Below, one piece after another: positions 1 through 11,266 of a DNA stretch of 64,000 nucleotides. Made by a program: the position numbers and the translations under genes. Each line of letters opens with the position of its first letter. Position 1 is the first letter of the stretch. The notes under the pieces are model-generated. The model was not told the origin of the DNA. It searched no databases and saw only the letters and a program-made list of their open reading frames with translations. Source of the stretch: Volutella citrinella (lineage: Eukaryota > Ascomycota > Sordariomycetes > Hypocreales > Nectriaceae). Location of the stretch: assembly GCA_034401135.1 (NCBI GenBank), contig JAWZSP010000002.1, positions 5,518,001-5,582,000 on the forward strand. The letters run 5' to 3'.

Positions 1-1256
1 CCGAGACTTTCAAAGCCGAGACAAGGCTGTGCGCAAGCTCAAGGAAGAATTAGTCGACCTGAAGTCAGTCCTGTCACTGATTTGGGACGCGATTCACGAA
101 AACCCTGATATAGAGCTCGAAGCCCTCCGCATCCCTCTATTTCGATGTGGAAAGACGTGCACAGAGTATGGCAGGCTGATCGCCCGATGTACTAAGCACT
201 CGTCGACTTCGGGCTCCTCGATGCCCAGCGTTCGGGACTGGTTCCAGCTGCGATATCTCAAAGGAGACATCAACGACTTCCGGGAGATGATAACCATATA
301 CAAAGCCACTATGAACATAGCACTGGCAAAAGCAAACCTGTACGAAATTCTCAATTGTGCTGGGTGCTCCCAATTGGCTAACTGGTGAACACAGCTCCAT
401 CGTTGCTTCGGTACCGGCCACTGTCCGTGAAGAGCTCAAGGACATGATAGCAGACACCAATGCCGAACTCCACGAACACATAAAGAGTATCGAAGAGAGG
501 GAACAGAAAATTAAGACTCTCGCTGTTGACAACACTGTTGAATGGCCTACGGATGATCCCGAGTGGGTAGCCTTGTACGAAGAGAAACTTAGTACACAGC
601 ATGGCTTGGTAATCTGCTCACAGCTATCGTCTCAAATCCAAAAATTGGGGACGATACCCACGGAAGGCCCGGAATTCGCCCAACAGCCTTCAGCACAAAA
701 ATTCATGACACGGGGCATAGGCGGTGCTCAGGGCCAGATTCGCAACCTTACGTCAGAGCTTCACGCCCATGAGCAGGATATCGATGCAAAAATGCAGAAA
801 ATGAAATCCAAAAACAGCTTAGCCGAGGATGAGGCGGCTGAGCTTGCTGGATTGCAGGAGGAGAAAGAGAGCACCCGGCAGTGTCTCAATGTCATGGCCC
901 AAACAGAGGAGAAATTGGACAAACGAGGCTGCAACTACTACGAGGACATCAAGATGGACAAGAACTCGTACAGTTTCACAGTCTCAACTGTCAAGGACCT
1001 TGTCTTTGCACGAAAACTCGACCTAAGGAATAATTCTTACTTTGTGAGCGGGCAAGTAAGCGACGACAGTTTCCAGAAAGCGATTGGGGATCTGACCGAC
1101 CTGGATAAGGAGAGACTTCGTTTAAATGGCAAAAATAACGAAGCCTCCTCTACAACCTTTGTAAATACGAACGAGAAGTTTTCGGATCGATTTGGGCCTG
1201 GATTTAAACTTGCTGCTCCGGACTTGAGCTCAACTCGGCCGCCTGGGTCAAGCTAG
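1..1256 (+). CDS. Fungal STAND-type N-terminal domain protein, 5' end cut by window
   Basis: The reading frame is open from base 2, so the true start lies upstream. Two exons are supported: 2..339 and 395..1256, with a 55 bp GT-AG intron (branch CTAAC near 378) that joins ...ALAKANL to SIVASVP in frame. The product is mostly charged helix and coiled coil. It resembles the domain annotated in fungi as 'fungal N-terminal domain of STAND proteins' or 'azaphilone pigment cluster protein L N-terminal' (PF17111-like): a conserved CGKTC segment, RDWxxLRYLKGDI, then a long helix ending with EKESTRQCLNVMAQ and a VSTVKDL region. No NACHT, NB-ARC or repeat domain follows; the protein stops at 1254-1256. 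It may be a free-standing signalling or cell-death-type adaptor domain, but no function is shown. Family call fairly sure, role unknown. Confidence 0.7.
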
Positions 1257-2003
1257 GTACTTGGCAGACAGCTCGAATTGGATATTCAATAAATTTATTA
1301 TTGAAAGGCCTTTAGTAGTGGGCGACTTAAGATCGTTACAGCTTGCTGTATATATATTGTGACAGCTCTTGTGTATGCTTTAAAAACCTGACCGAAGGCA
1401 GCTTACTAATAGGGCGTTGCTCCTCCTGCTCCTCATTCGATTCTATCTTTGTTCGGCGGTACTGGACTATAGCTGATGCAGTTCTAGAACCCCGCACTTT
1501 TGGGTGCGGACTCTTGGACAGACTCGCCCGAGCCGAATCTCCGACTAGCTAAGCAATAAACAAATCCCGCATCGCCGTCCCAACGCAATACGGACTTGAA
1601 AAGTCTAGGGCACTTTGGTAGCCACGAGGAATCTTAGGAGAGGCGACTCCATGTATCCGGCCGTCGATAGGGCCAGGCCACTCGAGAACATCCTTCATAG
1701 CTTCCCTTAAGGCCTCGGGCCAGCCGGAGTATCCGAAAAGTCATCGGTGGAGGGGGCTGTTTCTTCCGGGAGGCTCTGACAAGGGCAAACGGTCACCGAC
1801 GATGACCGGAGACATTAGCCGGGACCGTATGGCAGGATTGGCCGATGCCTGACAGCGCCGTTCCTTAGTGATGTGCACAGAATTGCCAACTGCATCCTAA
1901 AAGTACCAATAGCAACAATAGTTGCGAATCATAAATGACAGCTTAGAGCTCCCCAACACTGCGTCATGTCACTGTAGTGTCCGAGCTTACATTTCAGTTC
2001 GCA
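1257..2003. other. Intergenic region, no gene seen
   Basis: About 750 bp between the coiled-coil gene and the first BVMO. Short frames occur on both strands but none has a recognisable domain or splice structure. It presumably holds the terminator of the left gene and the promoter of the BVMO; a CTTCCGGGAG motif lies near 1770. Confidence 0.5.
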
Positions 2004-3905
2004 ATGTCGAGCCAGACGCCCAACGTCATTGTTCTGGGCGCAGGGCCGGCGGGTATTGCAACTGCTCACAAGCTGAAACATGTGCTGGGCTTTGATGATT
2101 TCATTGCAAGTTCACAATCTCCACCATAGTCATGAAGCGACTGACAAATCAAAACATCTAGATGTACGAAAAGCTTCCGGGCCTCGGTGGGACATGGCTG
2201 AGCAACACGTACCCAGGGTGTGGCTGTGACATTCCATCGCACCTCTACTCATTTACCTTCAATTTGAACCCCAATTGGTCTGCCGACTTGGTCGACCAGG
2301 AAGAAATTCTTCAATGTATAATTTCTTAAAAAAAGATTGACTTGCTGTGTCTAACCAAGATTTCGTGCAGATATGAACGACACGGCCGACAAGTTCCACC
2401 TGCGTGAACACATGGTATTTGACACGGAATGCACCGGGGCAACATGGGACGACAACAAGAAGCAATGGACAATTGTGTTTCGTGACATAAAGACGGGTAT
2501 CGAGTTTTCCAGGGATACCACCGTCCTCATCAGTGCTGTTGGAGCCATTTCATTCCCGAAAATTGTCGACTTTCCTGGCCTCGACAGGTTTCAAGGCCAT
2601 GTGTTCCACACAGCTCGTTGGGACCACAGCGTTGACTACAAAGGCAAGAGAATGGCCATTATTGGAAACGGGTGCAGTGCTGCGCAGGTAGTACCCAATG
2701 TGGTCAAAGACGTGGCATATCTCAAGCAATACGCGCGGGGTGCGCAGTGGTGAGCATATATCAAGTCAACTATGTAATGGCTTCCATGCTAATGGAGTGG
2801 CAATGCAGGTACCACGAACGACCGAACCGAACATTTTCCGCCTTGCAACGACTGGCGTTTAAGTACATTCCACTCTACAACAGGTACTTTCACTGGAGCC
2901 TTTTCGCTGCCAACGATGGCCTGGCCACACTCTACGCCTCAGGTCTCTCGTCATTGAAGGCTCGCCAGGCAGTCGAACAGGAGGCTACCGAGTACATCAA
3001 GAGTCAAGCTCCACTAAAGTACTACAAATTCTTGATTCCCGACTTCCCTCTTGGTATGTTGGTATCCATTGCTACAGAAATCGACATCTTGTTCTAATAT
3101 TGATGGTTTGACCGTAGGCTGTAAGCGTCGTATCTGGGATCCCGGCTACCTCGAGGCCCTCTGGGCATCCAACATGGAACTGGTGCCTGAAGGCATTCAT
3201 CATTTCGACCAATCGGGTATTGTGAGCGAAAGCGGCACAAAGACCGAATTCGATGTGGTTGTGATGGCAACCGGATTCAAGGTGACCGAGTTCCTGACAC
3301 CAATGACCATCGTCGGCAGGGACGGCAAGAATCTACATGACCAGTGGAAGGAGACTCGGGGAGCCCAGGCTTACTACGGGGCATTTGTCCACAACTTTCC
3401 CAACTTTGCAATGCTTTTTGGGCCCAACACATTTCCGGCACATAATTCGGCACTCTTTGCCATCGAAAGCGGCCTCGAGTTGGTCTCCCACACATTGCTC
3501 GCTCCAATCATTGATGGATACGCTACAGTCGTTGAAGTTAAGAGCACGGCTGAGGATCGCTTTGCTGCTCGGATTCAATCGCAGCTCCGACACTCGGTTT
3601 ATGAAGCTGGGTGTTCGACTTGGTATGTGAATGCGTACGGCAAAAACGTCACTTCCTGGCCTGGATACGCCTGGTCGCTTTACTCGGAGACCTTCTTCCC
3701 CAAGTACCAGGACTTTACGTTTACCCTCGGACGTAGATTGTGGATTTGGAACAGGCTTAGAAGATTGGTCAAGACGTCATCGAAAGTGTCCGTCATGGTG
3801 TTGATTGGATTGGCTTTGGCTGGTCAGCGGTTGAAGTCCATGCCACAACTCTCCGCCGTTCTGTCGCGATATTGGGCAGGTTTGCCATCTCTTTTGTCGA
3901 ATTAA
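2004..3905 (+). CDS. Baeyer-Villiger-type flavin monooxygenase 1 (555 aa)
   Basis: Five exons: 2004..2105, 2162..2315, 2371..2749, 2809..3053, 3118..3905, summing to 556 codons. Predicted to use FAD, NADPH and O2 to insert oxygen next to a ketone, giving an ester or lactone. Seen: FAD Rossmann GAGPAG at residues 12-17; the GLGGTW segment; [10 protein letters not shown]; a BVMO fingerprint [11 protein letters not shown] at about 159-169; NADPH Rossmann GNGCSA near 184; and MATGF toward the C-terminus. Length is normal for the family. Intron 1 (2106..2161) has a GC donor (GCAAGT) instead of GT, with a CTGAC branch; it alone restores the expected GGTW neighbourhood. Same-strand neighbour 476 bp downstream is a cyclase-family gene, an order repeated at 8.9-12.6 kb. 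Substrate cannot be read from sequence. Confidence 0.9.
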
Positions 3906-4381
3906 ATCCAACAAAAGAATAGCTGTCCACCTTTTCTTAATACAAGTTAGCTCGTGTTATCAGGACTATTTTCCACCACGCCTAGAATGCTTTCCGGATT
4001 GGTCTTCTGTGACTCGGTCAAATATTAGTCGTAGGTGGACTGCTACCTCCCAATTCAGCCCAACGGTCTTCAACCCCAATACCTTGGTGAACCACAAGCA
4101 TCCTTTCGGATGGATAGTCATGGTAATCTGAATGATGTGCGGAACGGCCGGAAAATCTCTTCCTGGTTAGCCCCACTATCCGGCAGTGAGCCGGCCTTGA
4201 CTGGGTCTGCCGCAAACGGATCAGCAAGTATGACTCCGCTGCCGGAAAATTGGAGGCTCAGCGTAATAGGCATAATAAAGGTATACGTGCCGGTGCCTAC
4301 TCTCTCCTTTTCAAACGCCATCAATCAAGTGCATTCTTGTGGTCTTGGATATCGCCAAGTAGAACAATATTGATACTAAAC
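3906..4381. promoter_or_regulatory. Intergenic region / cyclase 1 promoter
   Basis: No gene seen. CCGGAAAA occurs twice (4148-4155 and 4242-4249), 234 and 140 bp before the cyclase start. The same core appears before other genes of this region, so it is a candidate regulator site. No clear TATA box. Confidence 0.4.
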
Positions 4382-5583
4382 ATGACGGAGTCTCACCTTC
4401 CAAAGTACGATGAGCTTCCCCCAGTACAAGGCATGCCTTCTGGCTGTGCTTGGGGACTTTACGATAAGGACGGCATCAAGGATCAAGTTGGAAGTCTGAA
4501 TCTCCTCACGCCGGAAGTTATCCTCAAAGCCAAACAGGAAATCCAAACCGGGATTTCTGTATCTCTGAAGTAAGTGTTGAGATTGAGAAGATTGCATTGA
4601 AAGCAGTGGTCTAAGTATGTACGCAGTTGGCCCTTGGAGAAGATTGTTGATCCTGGCCACAATCGCGAGAGGATAACGCACAACTTCCTCGACTTGATGC
4701 CAAATCTCATTGGCCATGATGACGAGATTTACATCAACACGCAGACGAGCAGCCAATGGGACGGGCTTCGTGAGTTTTTCCAATGCTTCAAATAGCTCTG
4801 CGAGATTGTTCTTCCTAATCAGAGATTGTTTCTAGGCCACTGGGCCCACCAACCAACTGGAAAATACTATAACGGTCTCACTCACGAAGAAATTAGCGGC
4901 CAAGATCGAAACCTGAAAAATGGCATCCAAGGTATGTCTTTACGAAAGGCTGCAGGCAAATGGAGGCACTGGCTAAACTGTTACAGAGTGGCAGAAGAGA
5001 GGCGGCGTTGTTGGCAGAGGTATCTTGCTCGATTATGCGTCGTGGGCGGAAACGAAGGGCATCGAGTTTGCAGCATCGAGCACCCACCGGATCAGTCACA
5101 AAGACTTGGAAGCTATTGCCGAGGAACAAGGCGTTCATTTACAGGTCGGAGACCTACTCATGGTCCGAACTGGGTGGATCAAGTGGTACAATGAGGCGAG
5201 CCCGGAGGAGCGAATCCACGGCTGCAAGGTTAACCACAACTATATTGGAGTCGAGGGAACGGCTGAGTCTCTTGAGTGGCTATGGAACCACCACTTTTCT
5301 GCCCTGATTGGGGACAATATGGCATTCGAGTCTTGGCCGGCCAATGAAAAATACCGTGAGTCCAATTGTTCCCCCCTACTTGGTCCCATGGCATACTAAC
5401 AACGTAGGAATTCACGATCATGCTCTGGCATTGTGGGGCACACCTTTGGGCGAGCTATGGGATTTGGAGGAGTTGTCAAAGCAGTGCAAGGCCCACGGAA
5501 GATGGAGCTTCTTCGTAACCAGTTGCCCCTTGAACATTGCTGGTGGAGTGGCCAGTCCCCCAAATGCGCTGGCGATATTTTAA
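4382..5583 (+). CDS. Cyclase-family (kynurenine formamidase-like) hydrolase 1 (323 aa)
   Basis: Five exons: 4382..4569, 4627..4769, 4836..4931, 4987..5355, 5408..5583; introns 52-66 bp, all GT-AG, 324 codons including stop. The product fits the 'cyclase' superfamily (PF04199), metal-dependent hydrolases that include bacterial kynurenine formamidase and act on amides, esters or lactones. Seen: the SLNLLTPE start region, SQWDGLRHW (the segment that carries metal-binding residues in this family), HRISHKDLEAIAEEQG, a MVRTGW strand, and the LALWGTPLGELWDLEEL C-terminal signature. It lies just downstream of BVMO 1 on the same strand, so hydrolysis of a BVMO-made lactone or ester is a reasonable guess. 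About 320 aa is normal for fungal members. Its paralogue is at 11267-12606. Confidence 0.85.
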
Positions 5584-5729
5584 GAATGCAGATTGGCTTT
5601 ATCTAGTTTGATAATCATAGTGTGCTGATAACCAGTAATTCAATTTGTCAGTGGAAGGAGTGGTATCGATCATCGACGTCAACAGGTATATTGTTCCGTC
5701 TCTAACTACAGATCCTCGCACATTCCCAC

Positions 5730-7054
5730 CTAAAGAGACCCATCTTTGATAATATGGACCACGGTGCCTACCAGATCAGCACCAATCTTCTTTGATGCCG
5801 ATAGCTCCGGGAAGTACCCAAAGGCGTGAGGTAGGCCTGGGTAGATATCGACCTTGGTCGGGATACTGAATTCTCAATGTTAGCGAGCATAAAGCCAAGA
5901 CAAATTCATCTCTCACCCTGCCTGCTTCAACTTTTCTGCGTAGGCCAGGCCTTCATCTCGCAGAGGGTCCATTCCAGCCACCTGAAGATACGACGGTGCG
6001 AGACCCTTGAAATCTGGGTTCAACAATGGAGACACTTCTGGGTTTGTGGGATCAGGAGCGTTGTAGTAGCTATAGAAAAGTTCCATTGAGCGCTTCGATA
6101 ACAACGGGGCGTCTTTGAGATCATCCATGCTGTAGAGATGAAGCTCAGGCGGATAACAGTCTATATGACAGGTAGCAGGAATGCGGAGAATTTGTGCCTT
6201 GAGTGTGATACCACGGTCGCGAGCTCGGTGGGCCAAGATAGCGCACTCATTCTGTTGTCAGCGGAAAATCGGTCCAGGAGTACTGATCAGGCATACCGTA
6301 TTTCCGCCAGAGCTGGCTCCCGAAAGAATCACACAGTCCTTGTCAATTCCCAGCGAAGTTGAATTTTCCAAGACCTAGAATACGACACGTCAGAGGTTGA
6401 TTGAGCCGGTAGTCCTGTGAAGTCATACCCAGATCAAAGAATCCCAACTGTCCTCCAAGCCCGCCGGAAAAGGGTGTTCGGGCGCACTGGAAGCCTCAGC
6501 ATCCTACAATAGTTAGGGTTGACCGTGGGAGGACTTACAGGCGATAGTCAACGCTGACGACGACACAATTAGCGTAGACACACAGAGCCCTGCAGACCAT
6601 GTCCTCGCCCTCGAGATCGCCAAGTGTCCATCCTCCTCCATGAATGCTGTTTTGCAATATCAGTCAGTAACAGGCGCGGGTACCGCACTGAGATTGAACA
6701 TACTAAACAATTGATGGTGCCGGTAATGCAACTTCCGTCGGTGTGTAAACTCGCAGTGGTATTTTATTTCCAGCAGAACCTTGGATAAAGATATCTTTCA
6801 CGTTCAGCCCAGACTCTATGGGCTGCGCCATGCTCGTCGCCTTTATCTTCAGCTCTTCCATGATCTTGCGCATGTGTTGCGGTGAGCCCTCCAGCTGAGG
6901 GACTCGCTCTGGCTGGCGTGAGTAAAACTGCTTCAGTCAGCATGCTGAAGGTCAGACCGGGTTTATTCTTTTAAATTCTTTTTTAGGGGGCGGGGGATAC
7001 CTTTTGCCATTCTGGGTCCGGCTTGCCGAGTGAGCTGTGCGGTGAGAGGGCCAT
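5730..7054 (-). CDS. HSL-family alpha/beta hydrolase (325 aa)
   Basis: Seven exons on the minus strand, 5' to 3': 7054..7001, 6912..6704, 6646..6539, 6486..6429, 6374..6297, 6251..5917, 5865..5730; 326 codons in frame. An esterase/lipase of the alpha/beta-hydrolase-3 (hormone-sensitive lipase) family, expected to cleave carboxylic esters or lactones. Seen: oxyanion-hole [18 protein letters not shown], nucleophile elbow [15 protein letters not shown] with the acidic residue, and LPHAFGYF with the catalytic histidine. The elbow is odd: most relatives read GDSAG, here D is A and the next A is S, though GxSxG is kept. A TATA-like element lies near 7170 and a perfect GTTCCGGAAC palindrome at 7222-7231, both upstream of the start. 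Together with the adjacent SDR and BVMOs it could open a lactone ring (inference). Confidence 0.87.
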
Positions 7055-7564
7055 GCTTTGTAGTGTTTGGACGATTGCTATATATTCCTTGGGTTTCGGA
7101 GTTTATACAGAGGCTTCTTATTGCTGTTTCAGTGATTGTGACAAAGGATCTGAGATAGGTGCTGGATCTTTATAAAAGGGTGCCCTTGCACAAGACATTG
7201 GTCTTCGGCAAACCCGCTCCCGTTCCGGAACGCGCTCGAACTCCGGTTGAGCAGTATCACGGGAAGGCGGCCGTTCCGGGTGCGCAAGACAGGGGCCATA
7301 AGCGGCCTGCTTTAACGCAGCTAATTCGCTACACAGATCAAGCCGGGGCCGATCTCGCTAGTCCACATCCCAGTCTACATTTTCCGCGCAGAGCTACATC
7401 TTCCGATGGTACAAATTGGTCCGAACAATGGCCCAGGAACATTGACACGTATCTGTCTTCTACCTTATTGATGAAGGCGAGTGGAAGAAGGGTGTACTTT
7501 AGTTTCAGAGCCGGAAATTTCCAATCAGGTGTTGTTAAACAAATAGATACGAATTACGTAGCCC
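7055..7564. promoter_or_regulatory. Hydrolase promoter / SDR 3' flank
   Basis: No gene supported. On the minus strand this is upstream of the hydrolase: TATA-like TTTTATAAAG near 7168-7177 and GTTCCGGAAC at 7222-7231. A further CCGGAAATTTCC lies at 7511. A short open frame at 7159-7608 has no recognisable domain. Confidence 0.4.
7222..7231. promoter_or_regulatory. Perfect 10 bp palindrome GTTCCGGAAC
   Basis: Located 168 bp upstream of the hydrolase start. The same 10-mer recurs at 48324-48333, and a variant TTTCCGGAAA at 8637-8646. CGG half-sites facing each other are the usual shape of Zn2Cys6 regulator sites, so it is a candidate binding site; binding is not shown. Confidence 0.35.
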
Positions 7565-8385
7565 TTAGATGCCTCGCCCTCCATCAACATCCAACGAAGC
7601 GCCGGTAATCATACTGGCTTCATCACTGGCCAACCAAGCTGCGGCATTCCCAATATCAGCGGGCAATGCGAATCGTCCAAGTGGAATAGTGCTCATCATC
7701 CCTTTACGAGCGTCAGGTGAGTCTGGCCCACCAAGGAAGAATGGAACCCTAGGGCGTTGTCAATTAGCGAGGACGGGACGGAGTGAGTTGGTTCAGCTTA
7801 CATGTTCGTCTCTCCGGCGACTGGATGGATGACGTTGAATCTAATTTGATCCTTCGCCCACTCAATGGCGAGTCCCTTGGTGGCATTTGTGACTGCGCCT
7901 TTGCTGGCGCCATACCAGACCAGGTTTGGACGTGGACGTGGAGACGACATGCTGGAGATATTAATGAACAGTCCGTCTTTCTTCTGCCCCAGAAAGAAAG
8001 GTATTATGACTTTGGTGCTCCAATAGAGTGATTTGAGATTCACCCTCATGACACGATCATAATCCGCTTCACTGGTCTCGATGCTTGGGCCGGCCTTGTA
8101 CACCACACCAGCATTGTTAACAACCACATCCAACGTGCCAAATGTCTTCACGGTGACGTCAAGAGCGGTCTTCCAGTCTTTTTCCAGAGACACATCGCCC
8201 TTCATGGCGATGCATGAGCCGTCACTTTGAGAAGCAGCCACTCGCTTGGCATCGTCCTCGTTGATGTCAAGGACAACGACCTTGGCACCTTCAGCGGCGA
8301 ACTTCTCAACAATGCCGGCTCCAAATCCTGCTCCGCCGCCCGTGACGATTGCGACCTTTCCCTTGAGTCGTTGTGCTTCCGGCAT
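7565..8385 (-). CDS. Short-chain dehydrogenase/reductase 1 (255 aa)
   Basis: Two exons, minus strand: 8385..7802 and 7748..7565, intron 53 bp, 256 codons. A classical SDR that interconverts alcohol and ketone with NAD(P)H. Seen: cofactor loop TGGGAGFGAG at about residues 15-24, an acidic residue ending the second strand (VVVLDIN, favouring NAD(H)), NNAG, the catalytic serine in NISSMSS, YGASK with the Tyr-Lys pair, and the C-terminal TGASLDVDGG. Length is typical. It shares a 523 bp divergent promoter with BVMO 2 and lies head-to-tail behind the alpha/beta hydrolase, consistent with a job making the ketone a BVMO would use (inference). Confidence 0.9.
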
Positions 8386-8908
8386 GTTGAGCAGATTCAG
8401 ATGAGATGTCCTAATTGAGACAAAACAGCGCGTTTAGATAATGGACGGGAGAGTTTGGAGTTCATTAAGGTTACGGGGATGACATCTCGATTCTCTACTC
8501 ATATTCTGATATTTGTGATAATGATCTTGGAGCACAATGTTGCTCGGCAATAGCTATCCGGCCGGTTTCCGATCTCGCATGACGGCGCGTGGACTCTCGG
8601 ATGAGACATCCGCCCATGCTGCGGCGAATTCTGTGTTTTCCGGAAATACGACAGTACACACAGTAAGCCTGCCCAATCAACCAAAGCCGTATCAAATCTG
8701 AAAAAAATGCAACACAAGGTTGGAGATCATTCCATCTTGTTCACTAGTATATGTTCGCTCATAGGAATTGGAATGTTGAATCAGCCGAGGGAATGAATTG
8801 AGTCTGCAACCACGAAATTCATGCCACTTAGTTTCCAAAGCAACTTAACCTCTGGGCAATTTATGTGCAAATAGCGAATAGTCGGCTTGTCAATCTACGC
8901 AAACCAAG
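8386..8908. promoter_or_regulatory. Divergent promoter of SDR 1 and BVMO 2
   Basis: 523 bp without a supported gene between two divergent starts. It contains the palindrome TTTCCGGAAA at 8637-8646, roughly mid-way, and a GGCCGG cluster near 8560. Confidence 0.45.
8637..8646. promoter_or_regulatory. Perfect 10 bp palindrome TTTCCGGAAA
   Basis: Centred in the SDR 1 / BVMO 2 divergent promoter (252 bp from one start, 263 bp from the other). It shares the TTCCGGAA core with palindromes at 7222 and 48324; a candidate shared regulator site. Confidence 0.35.
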
Positions 8909-10914
8909 ATGGCACCAAACGGAACGAGTGTTCGAGACCCTTACTCAGTTACCGAGGCTCCGCTTGGAACGCCACGAGATATCCGTATCCTTATGGCCGG
9001 AGCGGGGGCAAGCGGATTGAACACTGCCAAGTACATGGAGAAGCACTTAACAAATTATTCCTTGACCATCTATGAAAAGAATGAAGAGGTTGGCGGGACA
9101 TGGTTTGAGAACAGGTTTGCCATGACGTTCCATTTTACAATTCATTAGCTCGCACTGACTTGACTGTAGATATCCTGGATGCGCTTGCGATATCCCATCT
9201 CACAACTACCAATTCACTTGGGAAACCAATCCTGAATGGAGCTACTAGTCAGTTACTCCAAAGGTGCACCAAATTATTCACTCGGCCAACAGACATATAG
9301 CTATTCGCCCTCGAGTGAAATCCTTGAATACTTTAAATCGCTTGCCCATCGACATGGTCTCTACAAGTACATCAAGCTTTCGCACAAGGTTAACAGTGCC
9401 AAATGGGACGAAGATGAAGGTATTTGGAATGTCAAAATCCAAAATCTTGCGACTGGTGAGGTGATTCAGGACTGGGCTCACATCCTCATCAATGGAACCG
9501 GAATTTTGAACAATTGGAAATGGCCTGAGATTGACGGGCTTCACTCTTTCAATGGCCGGCTGCTGCACAGCGCGAATTGGGACAGTGATTACAGCCTTCA
9601 GGATAAAAAGGTTGCTGTCATTGGCACCGGCTCATCAGGGGTGCAGATCGTGCCGACTATCCAGCCGGGTGTGTTTCATCATATTTTATCCCACAACTGA
9701 CTTCTAACATTTGATAGATGTCAAGTCTCTCGTTGCCTTTATTCGCACACCTACTTGGATTACTGCCGGCTTCGCACAGAGCCATGCGGGGCCGGGAGGA
9801 GCCAACTTTGCCTGTAAGCTTGATATTTCTTGATCTCTTCAGCAGCCACAAAGTCTCTCTAGCTTACAAAGTACGAGTCCCCGAAGAGCAGAAGAAGGAA
9901 TTTAGTACCAAACCAGAAATCTACAACAAATACAGGAAGGAGATTGAAGGCGAACTGAATCAAAGATTCAGACTGGTAAGTGTCATTATCGCTAGTACAG
10001 GTCTATGGAGCTAAACAAGCAAAGATTATCGCCGACAGCGAGGAGCAGAAGGCCGCCAGGGATTACTCTATTGCCGAGATGAAGAGCAAGCTTGGTGATG
10101 AGAACTTGATTGATCACCTCATGCCAAAAGACTTTGCTGTGGGCTGCAGACGTCCAACTCCAGGGAATGGATATCTGGAATCTTTGACTAAGCCCAACGT
10201 CCGAGTAGTGTACGAGGGTATCAAGAGAGTCGTCCCGAAAGGAATCGAGCTCGACTCTGGAGAGGTGATTGAAGTGGATGCTCTAGTCTGTGCTACAGGG
10301 TTTGACATGTCATTCTGTCCCCGGTTTGAGCTTATCGGGGCTGATGGAGAAACGATCGAATCCAAGTGGCGTGAGAAGCCAGAAGCATACCTCTCTGTTG
10401 GCGTACCCGGATTTCCAAACTACTTCAGTATGAGACACACGAAACCGGTCCATTTGTTCCTTGATACTAACAGCCACTAGTGTTTCTCGGTCCCAATTCG
10501 CCGGTTGGCCATGGCTCTGTTCTTCCAATCATCGAACACGCGACAAAGTACATCATCAACTTAGTCAAGAAGATACAGACACAGAACATCAAGTCTGTCT
10601 CTCCCAGTGAAGCTGCAGTCGTTGAATTTGGTGAGCACATCACTGAGTTTATGAGGCGCACATCCTGGGCCACGCCATGCCGTAGTTGGTTCAAAAACGG
10701 GACTGTCGACGGACCCATTGTTGCTCTGCACCCTGGTAGCCGGATTCACTGGTTTCACATGATGCAGAATATCAGATATGAGGATTGGGAGTACAAGTAC
10801 CTTACCAACAATCGTTTCCAGTATCTCGGAAATGGCTTCTCGACAAAGGAGGATGGGGAAGTTGATACAACATGGTACCTTGACAACCCGGATGAGGGGT
10901 ATCTGCCATACTAA
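8909..10914 (+). CDS. Baeyer-Villiger-type flavin monooxygenase 2 (565 aa)
   Basis: Seven exons: 8909..9114, 9170..9247, 9301..9668, 9718..9813, 9863..9975, 10025..10427, 10481..10914; 566 codons. FAD/NADPH ketone monooxygenase. Seen: GAGASG at 31-36, EVGGTW, PGCACDIPSHNYQF, fingerprint FNGRLLHSANW at about 178-188, GTGSSG of the second Rossmann fold, VGCRRPTPG, and CATGFDMSFCPRF. Two junctions are less sure: the acceptor at 9862 and the intron at 9976. For the latter the nearest CAG (10000) would give a 25 bp intron, too short; the AAG at 10024 gives 49 bp with a GCTAAAC branch and restores the usual RFRL-to-ADSEEQ spacing. Cyclase 2 follows 352 bp downstream on the same strand. Closest in motif to BVMO 4. 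Confidence 0.87.
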
Positions 10915-11266
10915 ACTGGACTATATTTAGAGTTGGTATCTAGAGCTAGTTTAACCTTGCTCCTCTCTTGAAACTCTCCAACCTTTTTTTTTAGGGCCCT
11001 ATACCTTTCAAGCTGACTAACAAAAAATAGCTATGGAGCAGACTTGGAAATGCCGAGCGGCATAAGACGATGCTCGATCCGGCCCTACGGAGTAGTTTTC
11101 CGGTCATATCGAGGTTCTCCACTACGCGGCTAAATGTTAGGTGCAGCTGTAAGCCGAAGGCAAGGGCTCCCAGAAAACAAGATAAAAGCGGATTTGTAAA
11201 TCTTTGCACGCCTGTTACTTTGTTGCGCGCACGTCACTAGCTCTTTCCTCGCTGAACAGCTTATCT
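10915..11266. promoter_or_regulatory. Intergenic region / cyclase 2 promoter
   Basis: No gene seen. TTTTCCGG at 11096-11103, 164-171 bp before the cyclase start, matches the motif in front of cyclase 1 and the HpcH/HpaI aldolase. Confidence 0.35.

Noticed and set aside
2373..3905. Three separate short genes on the plus strand
   Set aside because: They join in frame through normal introns into BVMO 1 together with two upstream exons.
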